Part shown: piece by piece, positions 48,530 to 58,741 of the stretch
Position numbering within the stretch: the first letter of the stretch is position 1
Layout of the letters: every line of letters starts with the position of its first letter
From: Rhizophagus irregularis
Taxonomy: Eukaryota; Glomeromycota; Glomeromycetes; Glomerales; Glomeraceae
Assembly (NCBI RefSeq): GCF_026210795.1
Contig: NC_089451.1
Coordinates: 3,146,001-3,210,000, forward strand
Length of the DNA: 64,000 bases
Reading direction: 5' to 3'
The notes under the pieces: generated by a model
What the model was told of the DNA's origin: nothing
The model's input: only the letters and a program-made list of their open reading frames with translations
Databases searched by the model: none
Position numbers and translations under genes: made by a program

Positions 48530-50683
48530 ATGTCTGGAAACTTTGCTAGAAGAGGTGGCGGCGCCTATAACCCTAACAGTAATAAGGCTGCTCGTCAAGA
48601 AAAGAAAAATAATAAAAATAATAAAAAACAACTCTCTGACAACTCTGGTTCTGATAGTGATAATAATTCCCAAAAATGTTCCCGTATACTTACAAAAGAC
48701 TCCATGGATGAAGACTATGAAGATTTCGTTGCCGACGCGCCGGCTGACGGTAGTTTAATTGGTTCTACTTCGACCGCTATTCCTCAACAAAATAATTCCC
48801 GCAGCACTGCCCAAGAAAATACTCGAGCTTCTACCCCGAATATTTCTGCTGCGCCTACTGCACCTGGCCAAGACGCGTCCTCTGGAGCTAACGCGTCTAT
48901 TCATGCACCCCGAAACAAAGAAAATAACTCATCCCCTAACGCGTCCCTTAATATGGACGTAAATGATGGTACATCGCCCGATCTGGCTGTCGATCCCTCC
49001 CCTACCATTACCATTAATCGTCAAGATTTCCTGGCTGCGGCTGCGCCCAACTCCGCTCCCCAAACTCTTGAGAAACTTAAAACTAATAAGGCAATCATTG
49101 ATGCCGTTAATAATCTATTCTTAGAAACTTATGAATCATATACCGGTCGGGCTCGTATGACTGGTTCAGGGGACGCTAAACGTCTTATCATTCATTTTCA
49201 CACTGCGGAGGCTCGTGACTTGTGTGTTGGTAGTACGCACTCTGAATTTCCGGACCTTCAATTCCACTTGTACGATCCCAAACAGCTCCGATCTGATGAA
49301 GATCTCCGAGCTATCCAAGTCACCGATATACCATTCTTCATCACGAAACCTCAACTACAATCCTACTTCAAGAAATTTGGCAATTTGCTCTCCCTCCATC
49401 TCTATTCAAGAAAAGGTGCTAAGATGCAACAAGCCCGCATCGTCTATGATCATGCCGATGCTATCTCCCGTTTTACAACCCAATGGGCAGTCTACTGTTT
49501 TTCCACCTGTCTGCGTGTAACTCCCTGTCATTACTCGGTGGATTTAAAAGCTGCTCGTCGTGAATTCGTTGCAATTCTCTCTGGTCTCCCTGCTAATACT
49601 AAAGATATCCATCTCGCTCCTTTGGTTAAAGAACACGGAGCTAAAGCTATTAACATCCCTCTCTCTTTAAATTCATATAAACCTAAGCCTTGGGCTTATG
49701 TTACTTTTAATTCACAAGAAACAATGGATGCCGCCATGGAGCAAACTATTGGATTCCAAGGCCGTACTCTTAGATGGGGTACCTCCAATGATTCGAAAGC
49801 TCTTTGCCACAGATGTGGTAAGCTCGGTTGTGCTCCTACCTCCTGTCCTCTCAATCAACGTCGCGGTCGTTCTTGTACACGTGACCCTGTTGCTGCTCTC
49901 AAAGAACGTTTCAACATTGGTCAAAGACCTGCTCAACAACGAGCCCCGCGTAATACTTCTCGATCTCGATCTCGCTCTAAATCACGGGATCGTTCTGCCT
50001 CTGCTCAACGTTCGAACTCCAGCTCCAATGGTTCTAATAATAATAACAATGATAATAAATATCATAATAATCATAACAACCCTCTCTCCTCTGGTTCAGC
50101 AGGTTCCTCCTCTTCTGCTCATGGACGTACGCCCTCCAACAACCGAAAAGGCAAAGATCGATCTGTTTCGTTTTCGTCCAATGCTCGCACTCCGCTCCCA
50201 GATCCAAATTCTTCTAATGCCCTTGAGGCTGCTTTTAACATTCTCGATGTGTTGAAGAAACTTCAACAAGATGTTGCTCGTGTGGAATCCCGCATTTCAA
50301 ATCTTGAACTTAACAATCAACGGCTATCTGCTATTGAAGCCCATTTAGGCATCAATCCTCCCTCCGTTCCTGTTGTCAATTCTGAACCTGATCGGATGGA
50401 AGAAGACCCTCCTGAAACTACTGGTACCTTAATCCCACATCCAAATGCTCCCTCGACTTCCAATCCAAAGCACTCTTCTCCTCCCAAATCTGCATCCAAC
50501 ACAGCTTCACACTCTGCTCCTGCTTCCGCTCCAAACCCTTCCCCGCAAGACGAATTGAACTCTGTTATTCAAGATCAAAAAGCGATTAAAGATACTTTAC
50601 AATCGCTCACTGGTTCCATTCAAGGTTTTATTGCTTCTCTTGGTGGTTCTCCCTCCGATCGAGCTTCCGCTCCTTCAAAATAA
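48530..50683 (+). CDS. LINE 1 ORF1, RNA-binding protein
   Basis: 717 residues from ATG 48530. Basic leader (RQEKKNNKNNKK), a long Ser/Thr/Pro-rich disordered part, then two RRM-like segments (about 260-330 and 345-420; IQVTDIPFFITK and VAILSGLPAN). A knuckle CHRCGKLGCAPTSC (C426-C439) is CX2CX4CX4C, with Cys where CCHC has His. An Arg-Ser stretch (about 475-490, SRSRSRSKSRDRS) and a coiled coil near 565-605 follow. ORF1 proteins coat the LINE RNA and help target-primed reverse transcription. The ORF2 start lies 47 bp beyond the stop. Confidence 0.85.
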   Translation: MSGNFARRGGGAYNPNSNKAARQEKKNNKNNKKQLSDNSGSDSDNNSQKCSRILTKDSMDEDYEDFVADAPADGSLIGSTSTAIPQQNNSRSTAQENTRASTPNISAAPTAPGQDASSGANASIHAPRNKENNSSPNASLNMDVNDGTSPDLAVDPSPTITINRQDFLAAAAPNSAPQTLEKLKTNKAIIDAVNNLFLETYESYTGRARMTGSGDAKRLIIHFHTAEARDLCVGSTHSEFPDLQFHLYDPKQLRSDEDLRAIQVTDIPFFITKPQLQSYFKKFGNLLSLHLYSRKGAKMQQARIVYDHADAISRFTTQWAVYCFSTCLRVTPCHYSVDLKAARREFVAILSGLPANTKDIHLAPLVKEHGAKAINIPLSLNSYKPKPWAYVTFNSQETMDAAMEQTIGFQGRTLRWGTSNDSKALCHRCGKLGCAPTSCPLNQRRGRSCTRDPVAALKERFNIGQRPAQQRAPRNTSRSRSRSKSRDRSASAQRSNSSSNGSNNNNNDNKYHNNHNNPLSSGSAGSSSSAHGRTPSNNRKGKDRSVSFSSNARTPLPDPNSSNALEAAFNILDVLKKLQQDVARVESRISNLELNNQRLSAIEAHLGINPPSVPVVNSEPDRMEEDPPETTGTLIPHPNAPSTSNPKHSSPPKSASNTASHSAPASAPNPSPQDELNSVIQDQKAIKDTLQSLTGSIQGFIASLGGSPSDRASAPSK

Positions 50684-50730
50684 CCGACTTCTCCACTATT
50701 TTCCCCGTCTATCGTTATCATTGTGCTCTA

Positions 50731-53700
50731 ATGTCAGACAATTTTAATTATGATACATTTGTTCGCAACCCACCCAACCCTGTAGATACTTATAATTTTT
50801 CAGAACATGAATCTTTATTTACTACTTTAAATTTTTCTCCTATCCTCAATTCTTTTAATATTTCTTCCTTTAATGTTAATGGCCTTCGCCATAACAGTCA
50901 AATCAAAATTGAACAAATTTCTAATTTCTTCAATCTTAAACATATTTCTTTTGGTGGTATCGTAGATACCCATTTATCCCCTAAACAAATTCACTTTCTA
51001 TCTAAACGCCTTCCTAATTATACAGTCTTTTCATCTGATATAGATAACACCAGATTAGTTAAATCCACTGGTGGCGTTTCCCTTTTTATTGAAAAATCTC
51101 TTGCTTCCCATGTACAAGATTTTGTTTCACATTCCTCGCGTATTCTATCTGTTGATCTTTATTTTAAAGGCAACGTTAAACTACGCATTTTTGTTATATA
51201 CATTCCCCCTATTTCTGATTCTAAATTACGATCAGAAACTATCGACCTTCTTCTTCAATTATTGGTGCAAACTAAACAACAAAATTTTTATCATGCCATT
51301 TGTGGTGATTTTAATATGCACTTAGATACCTATTACCCTGTTTATTTTAACCGCCCTTCAGTTGCTTCTCAACGAACTTATCGTTTGCTACATCATCTTT
51401 TATCTTATGGCTATGAAGAAACTATTCCTGTTAACGCTTCTAATTCCTTAGGCACCTTTCATCGTGATGACCAAATTACTCGTATAGACTATGTTTGGTC
51501 TTGCCCCATGCTTAAAGGCTTTGCTCTTACTTCTTACATATTTGACGCCCAAGATACCTGCTCTTCTGACCATAATCCTATCATCACGTACTTTGATGAT
51601 TCACTCTTGGTTGCGTCCATCAAGGTTGCTCGTGCTAAACAACTCCAACGTCGAACTCGCCGCATATTTAAATTTGATTCAGTCACTACTCAACAATGGG
51701 AATCCTTTTCTGCTCACGCTGACTCCCTATGCGACGTTCCTCCTTCAACCTTTTCTACATGGCATATCAACCAACAATGCGAATATTTACATTCCCGTAT
51801 TGTGAAAGCTGCTAATGCTTTTCTCCCCTCTGTCACGATTGGTAATCAACATACACCTACGATGCCCAAGGATTTGGAAGCTTTAACTCAACATTATCGT
51901 TTCCTCAGCCATCTTCTGCATTCGATACGTTTATTACGAAAATATCCTTCTACCTATTATACTAGATATGAACGTACTTGGTCCACTCATTTCATTAGAC
52001 TTCAAAACATTTTTCATCTTTATAAGAAGGTTATTCCTTCTCCCCCTATTTTACCTACTTCCTTGTCCACATGTAGGCAAGACGGTTTTAATTCTTTATT
52101 AGACTCTTTAAAGACTATTTCCAATGCCCTTCATGGCCTCCTTCTTCTTAAAGAAAAAGATTTTCAAGATTCTTCCATTCGTGCTAAATTGGATGATCGG
52201 GACAACAATTTTGAAACTGATATTTCTTCATTTATTGATTCTGCTCTTTCAAGGACTCGACGTCGTATTACCTTGGATCGTGTCTTTATCGACCACCCTA
52301 CACAACCAAAATTATTAACGGACCCACATGATATTGATGACGCTGTTATCAACCATTTCCAAAATTCCGTTCAGATAAAATCATCTCCTCCAGATAACAT
52401 TTCAGCTCTTCCTGAAAGATGGTCTTCTGCTTATCACCCTATGGACGATGTGGATTCTTCTATTTATAATTCTTTATTAAATCCTCCTACTCTAGAAGAA
52501 TGGTTGTCTACGGTCTCTTCTATGCCTAATGACAAAGCTCCTGGTCCTTCCATGATTACCTATGAGATGCTTAAACGTCTGGGTTCCACCACTTCAGCTT
52601 TGGTTCTAATCTTGGTCCAATCATGCTTTCACACTGCAGATATTCCTGATTTATGGCGGGAAGCTATGGTCTTCCCTATTCCTAAACCTCACGAATGGAA
52701 ATGTCAACTCAAGAATACCAGACCTATTACTCTGCTTGAAGTAATTAGAAAATCTTTGGTCAAACTTTTTTATAATCGTCTCGCTTCCATTTTGGCTTCA
52801 AATGAAGTTCTCAAAGGAGGTAACTTCGCCGGTCTCCCAGGTGGTTCTTGTCGCGACCCTATTGTCGTACTTGAATCTATTATCCATGATGCTCATGTCA
52901 ACAAATCACCGCTTTGGATCCTTTCACAAGATATTTCAAAGGCTTTCGACTCGGTTGATCTCAAGATGTTGCGTTTTGCTTTAGAACGCATTAAACTCCC
53001 TGCTTCCGCTACCAAGTTTATCCTGTCCCTATTTATGAAACGCTCTAATCGCGTTTTTACTGCTCATGGAACTACTCCTTCATACCGCGTTCGCATTGGT
53101 ATAGATCAAGGCGAAGTTATCTCTCCTTTACTTTGGGTCATATATATAGACCCTTTATTGACTGTTCTTAAGAATGAAATGATGGATCCATATATACTTC
53201 ATGCTCCTTCTTTGTCTAATTCCTTGGCTGAGACTAATTCAGGTGGACTACGAATCAACAACTTGGTCTTTATGGATGATTCTACTTTAATTTCGTCCTC
53301 CAAATTTGGAATGGAATCAATGCTCTCTATTACGGAAGAGTTTTATCAAATTAATAATACTTCCGCTAATCACAACAAATATGTTTTAATTACTAATTCG
53401 TTGCCCCCCACTTCAGCTCTTTCACCTTCTCCAGTCGTGTTTGACTTGCAATTATCTGGACTGAACAAAGTTCCTTTCATCTCTATTGTGCCTATTTCCA
53501 TGAATAGCTCTTTCCGCTTCCTGGGCGTTTGGTTCAATGTCGCTGGTTCCCGCGACTTTGTCAAGAAACAAGTTGCTCGTGAATGCAATTCTTTCGCGGC
53601 TATTGTTCGCCCTGCTAAATTATCTGCAAAACAAGTTGTTTACCTACACAATACCGTCCTTATTCCGAAATTGGAATATCGTATGCAAGTCACTCACCTC

Positions 53701-56176
53701 TCCGAATCTGAATGCGCCTCGGCAACCAGCAGTATCCGTTCCTTGGTTAAACATAAGGCCAATTTTTCACGTGTACTTCCTGACTCTATTCTGTTTTTGT
53801 CTCAAGGCCTGGGATTAATCAATTTATTTTTTCACCAGTCACAAACACATTTAATTAATTTATTTTTGTTAGCTAATTCTTCTTCCTTTTTTATGAAAAA
53901 TTTATTTTTATATAGATTACGTTTAATTCAATTTTCTTTTTTGATTCCTATTTCCCCATTGTTAGTTATAGATTGGACTATATGGTCTAAACTTTTTGCT
54001 TTTAAACAGGATTATATCGCATGCACTATTGCTCTCCTAACCACCACTCCTTTCAAGTTGCTGCGTTCACGTCTTTCAACTTTGCCTGACCTTACTATAT
54101 CTGATGGTCATACGCCTTTATTCGACGTTATGACTCCAAAAATTTTTATTTCTTACTTCCGACGTCTTAGAAGTTTGCGACTTTATTACCTATCTCAATT
54201 CATCACGCCTCAAGGAACCCATATGATCACTTGGAATGTTTATTTATCCAATTTATCAAGTAGAAAAGGTCATCGCGTCCTCCCGCATAAATGGTTCAAC
54301 GACATTCACCAATGCGTCACTATTCCAAATTCCAATTCTTTACTCTTGGATCAATTCTCCTCTGATGCTATTCCTTCAAACATTGACTTGGTTCCAGCTT
54401 TTGGTTCCTCTAGAAAATCTATGAAATGGATCGTGACTTTGGATGAAGATGGCTCTCCTCTTTTTGGAAAACAACTTAGCAAGCAACAATATTCCTGCAA
54501 CCACGCAGGAGCGTATTAGACATGACACCACCACTATTACTTCTCCTTTTACTTGGGCGGACCTTGACGAGTCTGTAACATCCTATTATGGTCGTTTGGA
54601 CATTCTACCTAATTTTTCACATGGAGATGTGGTTACTCTTCCTTCTCCTTCTCCTCCTTCCTTTTTGGGTCCGGCTGCTCCTCTTGCTTTTGCTGCCTCA
54701 CCGTTAGCGACTCCTCCCGATAATCATTATTGTTTTTATACCGATGGTTCTTTAATTAACCTTGGCACTCCTGATGTTTCTATGGGTTGGTCTTGGGTTC
54801 AAGTTCTCGATGGCGCTGGTTTTTTCCAATCTATTGCTGCTCACGCTCATAAAATTATTCACAATTGGCCTTCTTCTACAAGAGCTGAAATTGCCGCTAT
54901 ACATGCTGCTCTTACAGTCACTCCCCCCTTTTCAACGGTCACTATTCATACTGACTCTCAATCTGCCATAGATGGTCTTCGTCTATGTGCTACGTTTTCT
55001 TATTCCAACAGTAGGCTTTATTACAAGACCACTAATTTTGAACTCTGGGCTATTATTGAACGTCTCATTTCATCAAAATTTTTGTCCGTCACGGTTGTCA
55101 AAGTGAAAGGTCACTCTGGTAATTTCTACAACGACTACGCGGACTCTTTGGCCAACTCTGCGCATACCTCTTCTTCAGCAATTCTTCTTTCTGATCTGGA
55201 TCAAGTATCTCCTCACGATTTCTTATTAAAATATGATGATATTTTATGCGAATCTAACCCACGACGCCTATTTAAGCAATATTTGCAAATGCTGTGGATG
55301 CATAGATTAACGCGTTTATCGCGGTTTAACTTTACCATTGCTTTATCTTCTGCCTCAGATTTCGTGATTGATTGGGATCTTACCTGGTTCTCTTTAAACT
55401 CTGAACCCCAGCATGACGCTTCTTTTACTCGTGCTCATGCTTCCTCTCATCGCACCTTCAAATTCAAACTCTTTTTGGAAGATTTACCTACTTTGGAACA
55501 TCTTAAAAGAATTCGCCCGGACTTATATATCGACATCTTATTGTGTCGTTCATGTCTCGACTCCAAGGAAGATTTCATGCACTTGTTTATGTGCAAATGT
55601 AGACGAATCGCTATGGAACAGATTCTCCTCTCCTACCAATATCATTTTATCAACAAACTTCAAGAAGCTGGTGATCTCGTTAAGAAAGATCCCTCTTTAA
55701 TTATTAACAAATTTAAATCTCTTCCTTGTTGGTCCTTCTCTTCTTCAAATTGGACTTCATATAGTCTCGTCCGTGGCTGCCTTCCGAAATCCTTTGTCGA
55801 ATTTTTTGAAGAACTTTCTATTCCACGTAACTCTGCGATGAAGGTTATCTCTGCTATCCACAATCACTTTATCCAAAAGATCAGAAAACGAATTTGGCTA
55901 CCGCGCTCCTATGATAAATCTAAATGGGAAGACGCGATGAATATTACTCATAAACTCAAACTTTCTCGGCCTTCAAATTTGCCAAAGTCCACGTACTTAC
56001 CTTTCTCAACTTTACCTCCTCCGACCCTTTCCGACGCCGCACGTGACTCCGACGTTGATTATTTAATGAACTCGATGCAATATGGTTTGCCTTGGTTTAA
56101 TCACTATTCGGGTTTTATGGGTCGTCTAACGGTGCAACTTACTAACAGCTTTAGCAGGGTGGTGTGTCGATTTTAA
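50731..56176 (+). pseudogene. LINE 1 ORF2 (endonuclease, reverse transcriptase, RNase H), frameshifted
   Basis: ATG 50731. APE endonuclease: SFNVNGL (N50), CGDFNMH (about 191) and SDHNPI (D280, H281). Reverse transcriptase: SQDISKAFDSVD (about 735) and the catalytic box FMDD (847-850). The first frame ends at 54519 because 176 bp present in LINE 2 (62510-62690 region) are missing near 54500. The RNase H part continues in another frame to 56176: YTDGS, STRAEIAAIHAAL, TDSQSA and VKGHSG with DYADSLAN. A Cys-rich end (CRSCLD...HLFMCKC) follows. All catalytic residues are present, but the frame is split. Confidence 0.85.
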
Positions 56177-56443
56177 TAATGGGCGCATTGTTCGTTGGTT
56201 TGTTTGCATAGTTGCTTCTTCTTAGGTTGGAATATATCTAGGCGGGGGATCAGGATAGTTTTAGTGTTATGCGATTTTTTCCTTTCGAATTAATTTTATA
56301 GCTTTATTACTGTTTTGGAGACTATATAGTTTTGTTTTTAGTTAATTTTATTTTTCCTTTTTGTACTTTGAAAATTTTATTTTATTTTTGTAAGTTCGTT
56401 AAATAAATTTAATAAAGATAAAGGCTACTATGCCATGTTTGCC
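56177..56443 (+). other. LINE 1 3' untranslated region
   Basis: 267 bp after the ORF2 stop, T-rich with AATAAATTTAATAAAG near the end (a possible polyadenylation signal) and no A tail before the target duplication. Confidence 0.55.
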
Positions 56444-56458
56444 TTGACAAGGACTGAT
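56444..56458 (+). repeat. Right target-site duplication of LINE 1
   Basis: TTGACAAGGACTGAT, identical to 48417-48431. LINE 2 begins within about a dozen bases after it. Confidence 0.75.
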
Positions 56459-56561
56459 ATAGATCTCTTACCGCCAATCTATTAACCAAAAATTTTCGGA
56501 AAGAAAATTTATATCTTCGTACTAACAACTCTTATATTTTACCCAACTCATACCTTCTAAC

Positions 56562-58694
56562 ATGTCTAGAAACCTTGCTAGAAGAGGTGGCGGCAGCTAT
56601 AATCCTAATAGTAATAAGGCTGCTCGTCAAGAAAAGAAGAATAACAAAAAACAACTCTCTGATAACTCTGGTTCCGATAGTGATAATAATTCTCAAAAAC
56701 GTTCCTGTACACTTACTAAAGACTCCATGGATGAAGACTATGAAGATTTCGTTGCCGACGCGCCGGCTGACGGTGGTTTAGTTGGTTCAACTTCGACCGC
56801 TATTCCTCAACAAAATAATTCCCGCAGCACTGCCCAAGAAAATACTCAAGCTTCTACCCCGAATATTTCTGCTGCGCCTACTGCGCCTGGCCAAGACGTG
56901 TCCTCTGGAGCTAACGCGTCTATTCATGCACCTCGAAACAAAGAAAATAACTCATCCCCTAACGCGTCCCCTAATATGGACGTAAATGATGGTACATCGC
57001 CCGATCAGGTTGTTGATCCCTCCCCCACCATTACCATTAATCGTCAAGATTTCCTGGCTGCGGCTGCGCCCAACTCCGCTCCCCAAACTCTAGAGAAACT
57101 TAAAACTAATAAGGCAATTATAGATGCCGTTAACAATTTATTTTTAGAAACTTACGAATCATATACCGGTCGGGCTCGTATGACTGGTTCAGGGGATGCT
57201 AAGCGTCTCATCATACATTTTCATACTGCGGAGGCTTGTGATTTGTGTGTTGGAAGCACACACTCCGATTTTCCGGACCTACAATTCCACCTGTACGACC
57301 CCAAACAACTCCGGTCCGATGAAGACCTCCGTGCAATTCAAGTCACGGATATACCGTTCTTCATTACTAAACCGCAACTCCAATCCTACTTCAAGAAATT
57401 CGGCAATCTCCTTGCCTTTCATCTCTACTCAAGGAAAGGTGCTAAGATGCAACAAGCTCGCATTGTCTATGATCATGCTGATGCCATCTCCCGTTTCACT
57501 ACTCAATGGGCAGTTTACTGCTTTTCCACCTGCTTACGTGTTACCCCATGCCATTATTCTTTGGATCAAAAAGCTGCTCGTAGAGCGTTTGTAGCTGTTC
57601 TCTCTGGACTTCCCGCTAATACCAAAGATATCCATCTCGCTCCTTTGGTCAAAGAACATGGAGCAAAAGCCATTAACATCCCCCTTTCCCTAAATTCTTA
57701 TAAACCCAAACCTTGGGCTTATGTTACCTTCAACTCGCAAGAGACAATGGATGCCGCTATGGAGCAGACTATTGGTTTCCAAGGTCGTACTCTTCGATGG
57801 GGTACATCCAACGATTCGAAAGCTCTTTGCCACCGATGTGGTAAACTCGGTTGTGCTCCTACCTCCTGTCCGCTTAACCAACGCCGTGGTCGTTCACGTA
57901 CACGTGACCCTGTGGCTGCTCTTAAAGAACGCTTCAATATTGGCCAAAGGCCCGCCCAACAAAGAATGCCGCGCAATAATTCTCGATCTCGATCTCGATC
58001 TAAATCTCGGGATCGTTCTGCTTCAGCTCAACGTTCTAATTCCAACTCCAATAGATCTAATAATAATAATTCCAATATTAATGCTAAGCCCTCCTCCTCC
58101 TCTGGCTCAGCTAACTCCTCCTCAACTGCTCATGGACGTACACCTTCCAATAACCGTAAAGGCAAAGATAGATCTGTTTCCTTTTCGTCCAATGCTCGTG
58201 CTCCACTCCCGGATCCGAATTCTCCTAATGCTCTTGAGGCTGCCCTTAAGATTCTTAATGTTTTAAAGAATCTTCAACAAGATGTTGCTCGAGTGGAATC
58301 CCGCATTTCAAATCTTGAACTTAACAATCAACGGCTATCTGCTATTGAAGCCCATTTAGGCATCAATCCTTCCTCTGCACCTGTCGTCAATACTGAACCT
58401 GATCGAATGGAAGAAGACCCTCCTGAAACCACTGGCACCTTAATCCAGCATCCCAATGCTCCTTTATCTGCTGGTTCAATGAAATCCTCTTCCTCTGCAT
58501 CTACATCCAACAAAGCCCCACACTCTGCTTCCGCATCCACTTCTAACCCTTTCCCGCAAGACGAATTGAACTCCGTTATTCAAGATCAAAAAGCGATTAA
58601 AGATACTTTACAATCGCTCACTGGTTCCATCCAAGGTTTTATTGCTTCTCTTGGTGGTTCTCCCTCCGATCGAGCTTCAGCTCCTTCGCAATAA
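56562..58694 (+). CDS. LINE 2 ORF1, RNA-binding protein
   Basis: 710 residues from ATG 56562, collinear with LINE 1 ORF1. It keeps both RRM-like segments, the CHRCGKLGCAPTSC knuckle, the Arg-Ser stretch and the coiled coil. Length differences are confined to Asn/Ser-rich low-complexity runs (for example after the RS stretch and before the C terminus), as expected for disordered linkers. Confidence 0.85.
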   Translation: MSRNLARRGGGSYNPNSNKAARQEKKNNKKQLSDNSGSDSDNNSQKRSCTLTKDSMDEDYEDFVADAPADGGLVGSTSTAIPQQNNSRSTAQENTQASTPNISAAPTAPGQDVSSGANASIHAPRNKENNSSPNASPNMDVNDGTSPDQVVDPSPTITINRQDFLAAAAPNSAPQTLEKLKTNKAIIDAVNNLFLETYESYTGRARMTGSGDAKRLIIHFHTAEACDLCVGSTHSDFPDLQFHLYDPKQLRSDEDLRAIQVTDIPFFITKPQLQSYFKKFGNLLAFHLYSRKGAKMQQARIVYDHADAISRFTTQWAVYCFSTCLRVTPCHYSLDQKAARRAFVAVLSGLPANTKDIHLAPLVKEHGAKAINIPLSLNSYKPKPWAYVTFNSQETMDAAMEQTIGFQGRTLRWGTSNDSKALCHRCGKLGCAPTSCPLNQRRGRSRTRDPVAALKERFNIGQRPAQQRMPRNNSRSRSRSKSRDRSASAQRSNSNSNRSNNNNSNINAKPSSSSGSANSSSTAHGRTPSNNRKGKDRSVSFSSNARAPLPDPNSPNALEAALKILNVLKNLQQDVARVESRISNLELNNQRLSAIEAHLGINPSSAPVVNTEPDRMEEDPPETTGTLIQHPNAPLSAGSMKSSSSASTSNKAPHSASASTSNPFPQDELNSVIQDQKAIKDTLQSLTGSIQGFIASLGGSPSDRASAPSQ

Positions 58695-58741
58695 CTGATT
58701 TCTCACCTCCTTTCCCCGTACTTTATTATCATAGTGTTCTA

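Larger units (their letters stand above)
48432..56443 (+). mobile_element. LINE 1 (Tad/I-like family), full-length with a deletion
   Basis: An 8.0-kb non-LTR element flanked by a 15-bp duplication. It has a short 5' leader (ACCGCC(G/A)ATCTATTAACC, shared with LINE 2), ORF1 with RRM-like folds and a Cys knuckle, and ORF2 with APE-type endonuclease, reverse transcriptase, RNase H and a Cys-rich end. APE plus RNase H places it in the I/Tad group used by fungi. The 3' end has no poly(A) tail and stops ...CTACTATGCCATGTTTGCC. A 176-bp deletion relative to LINE 2, near 54500, shifts the ORF2 frame. Confidence 0.88.

Noticed and set aside
49698-50255. Long Leu/Ile-rich open frames overlapping the LINE ORF1 and ORF2 genes (also 57721-58266 and others)
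   Set aside because: They are alternative frames of ORF1 and ORF2; composition reflects the out-of-frame reading of T-rich codons and no motif is present.
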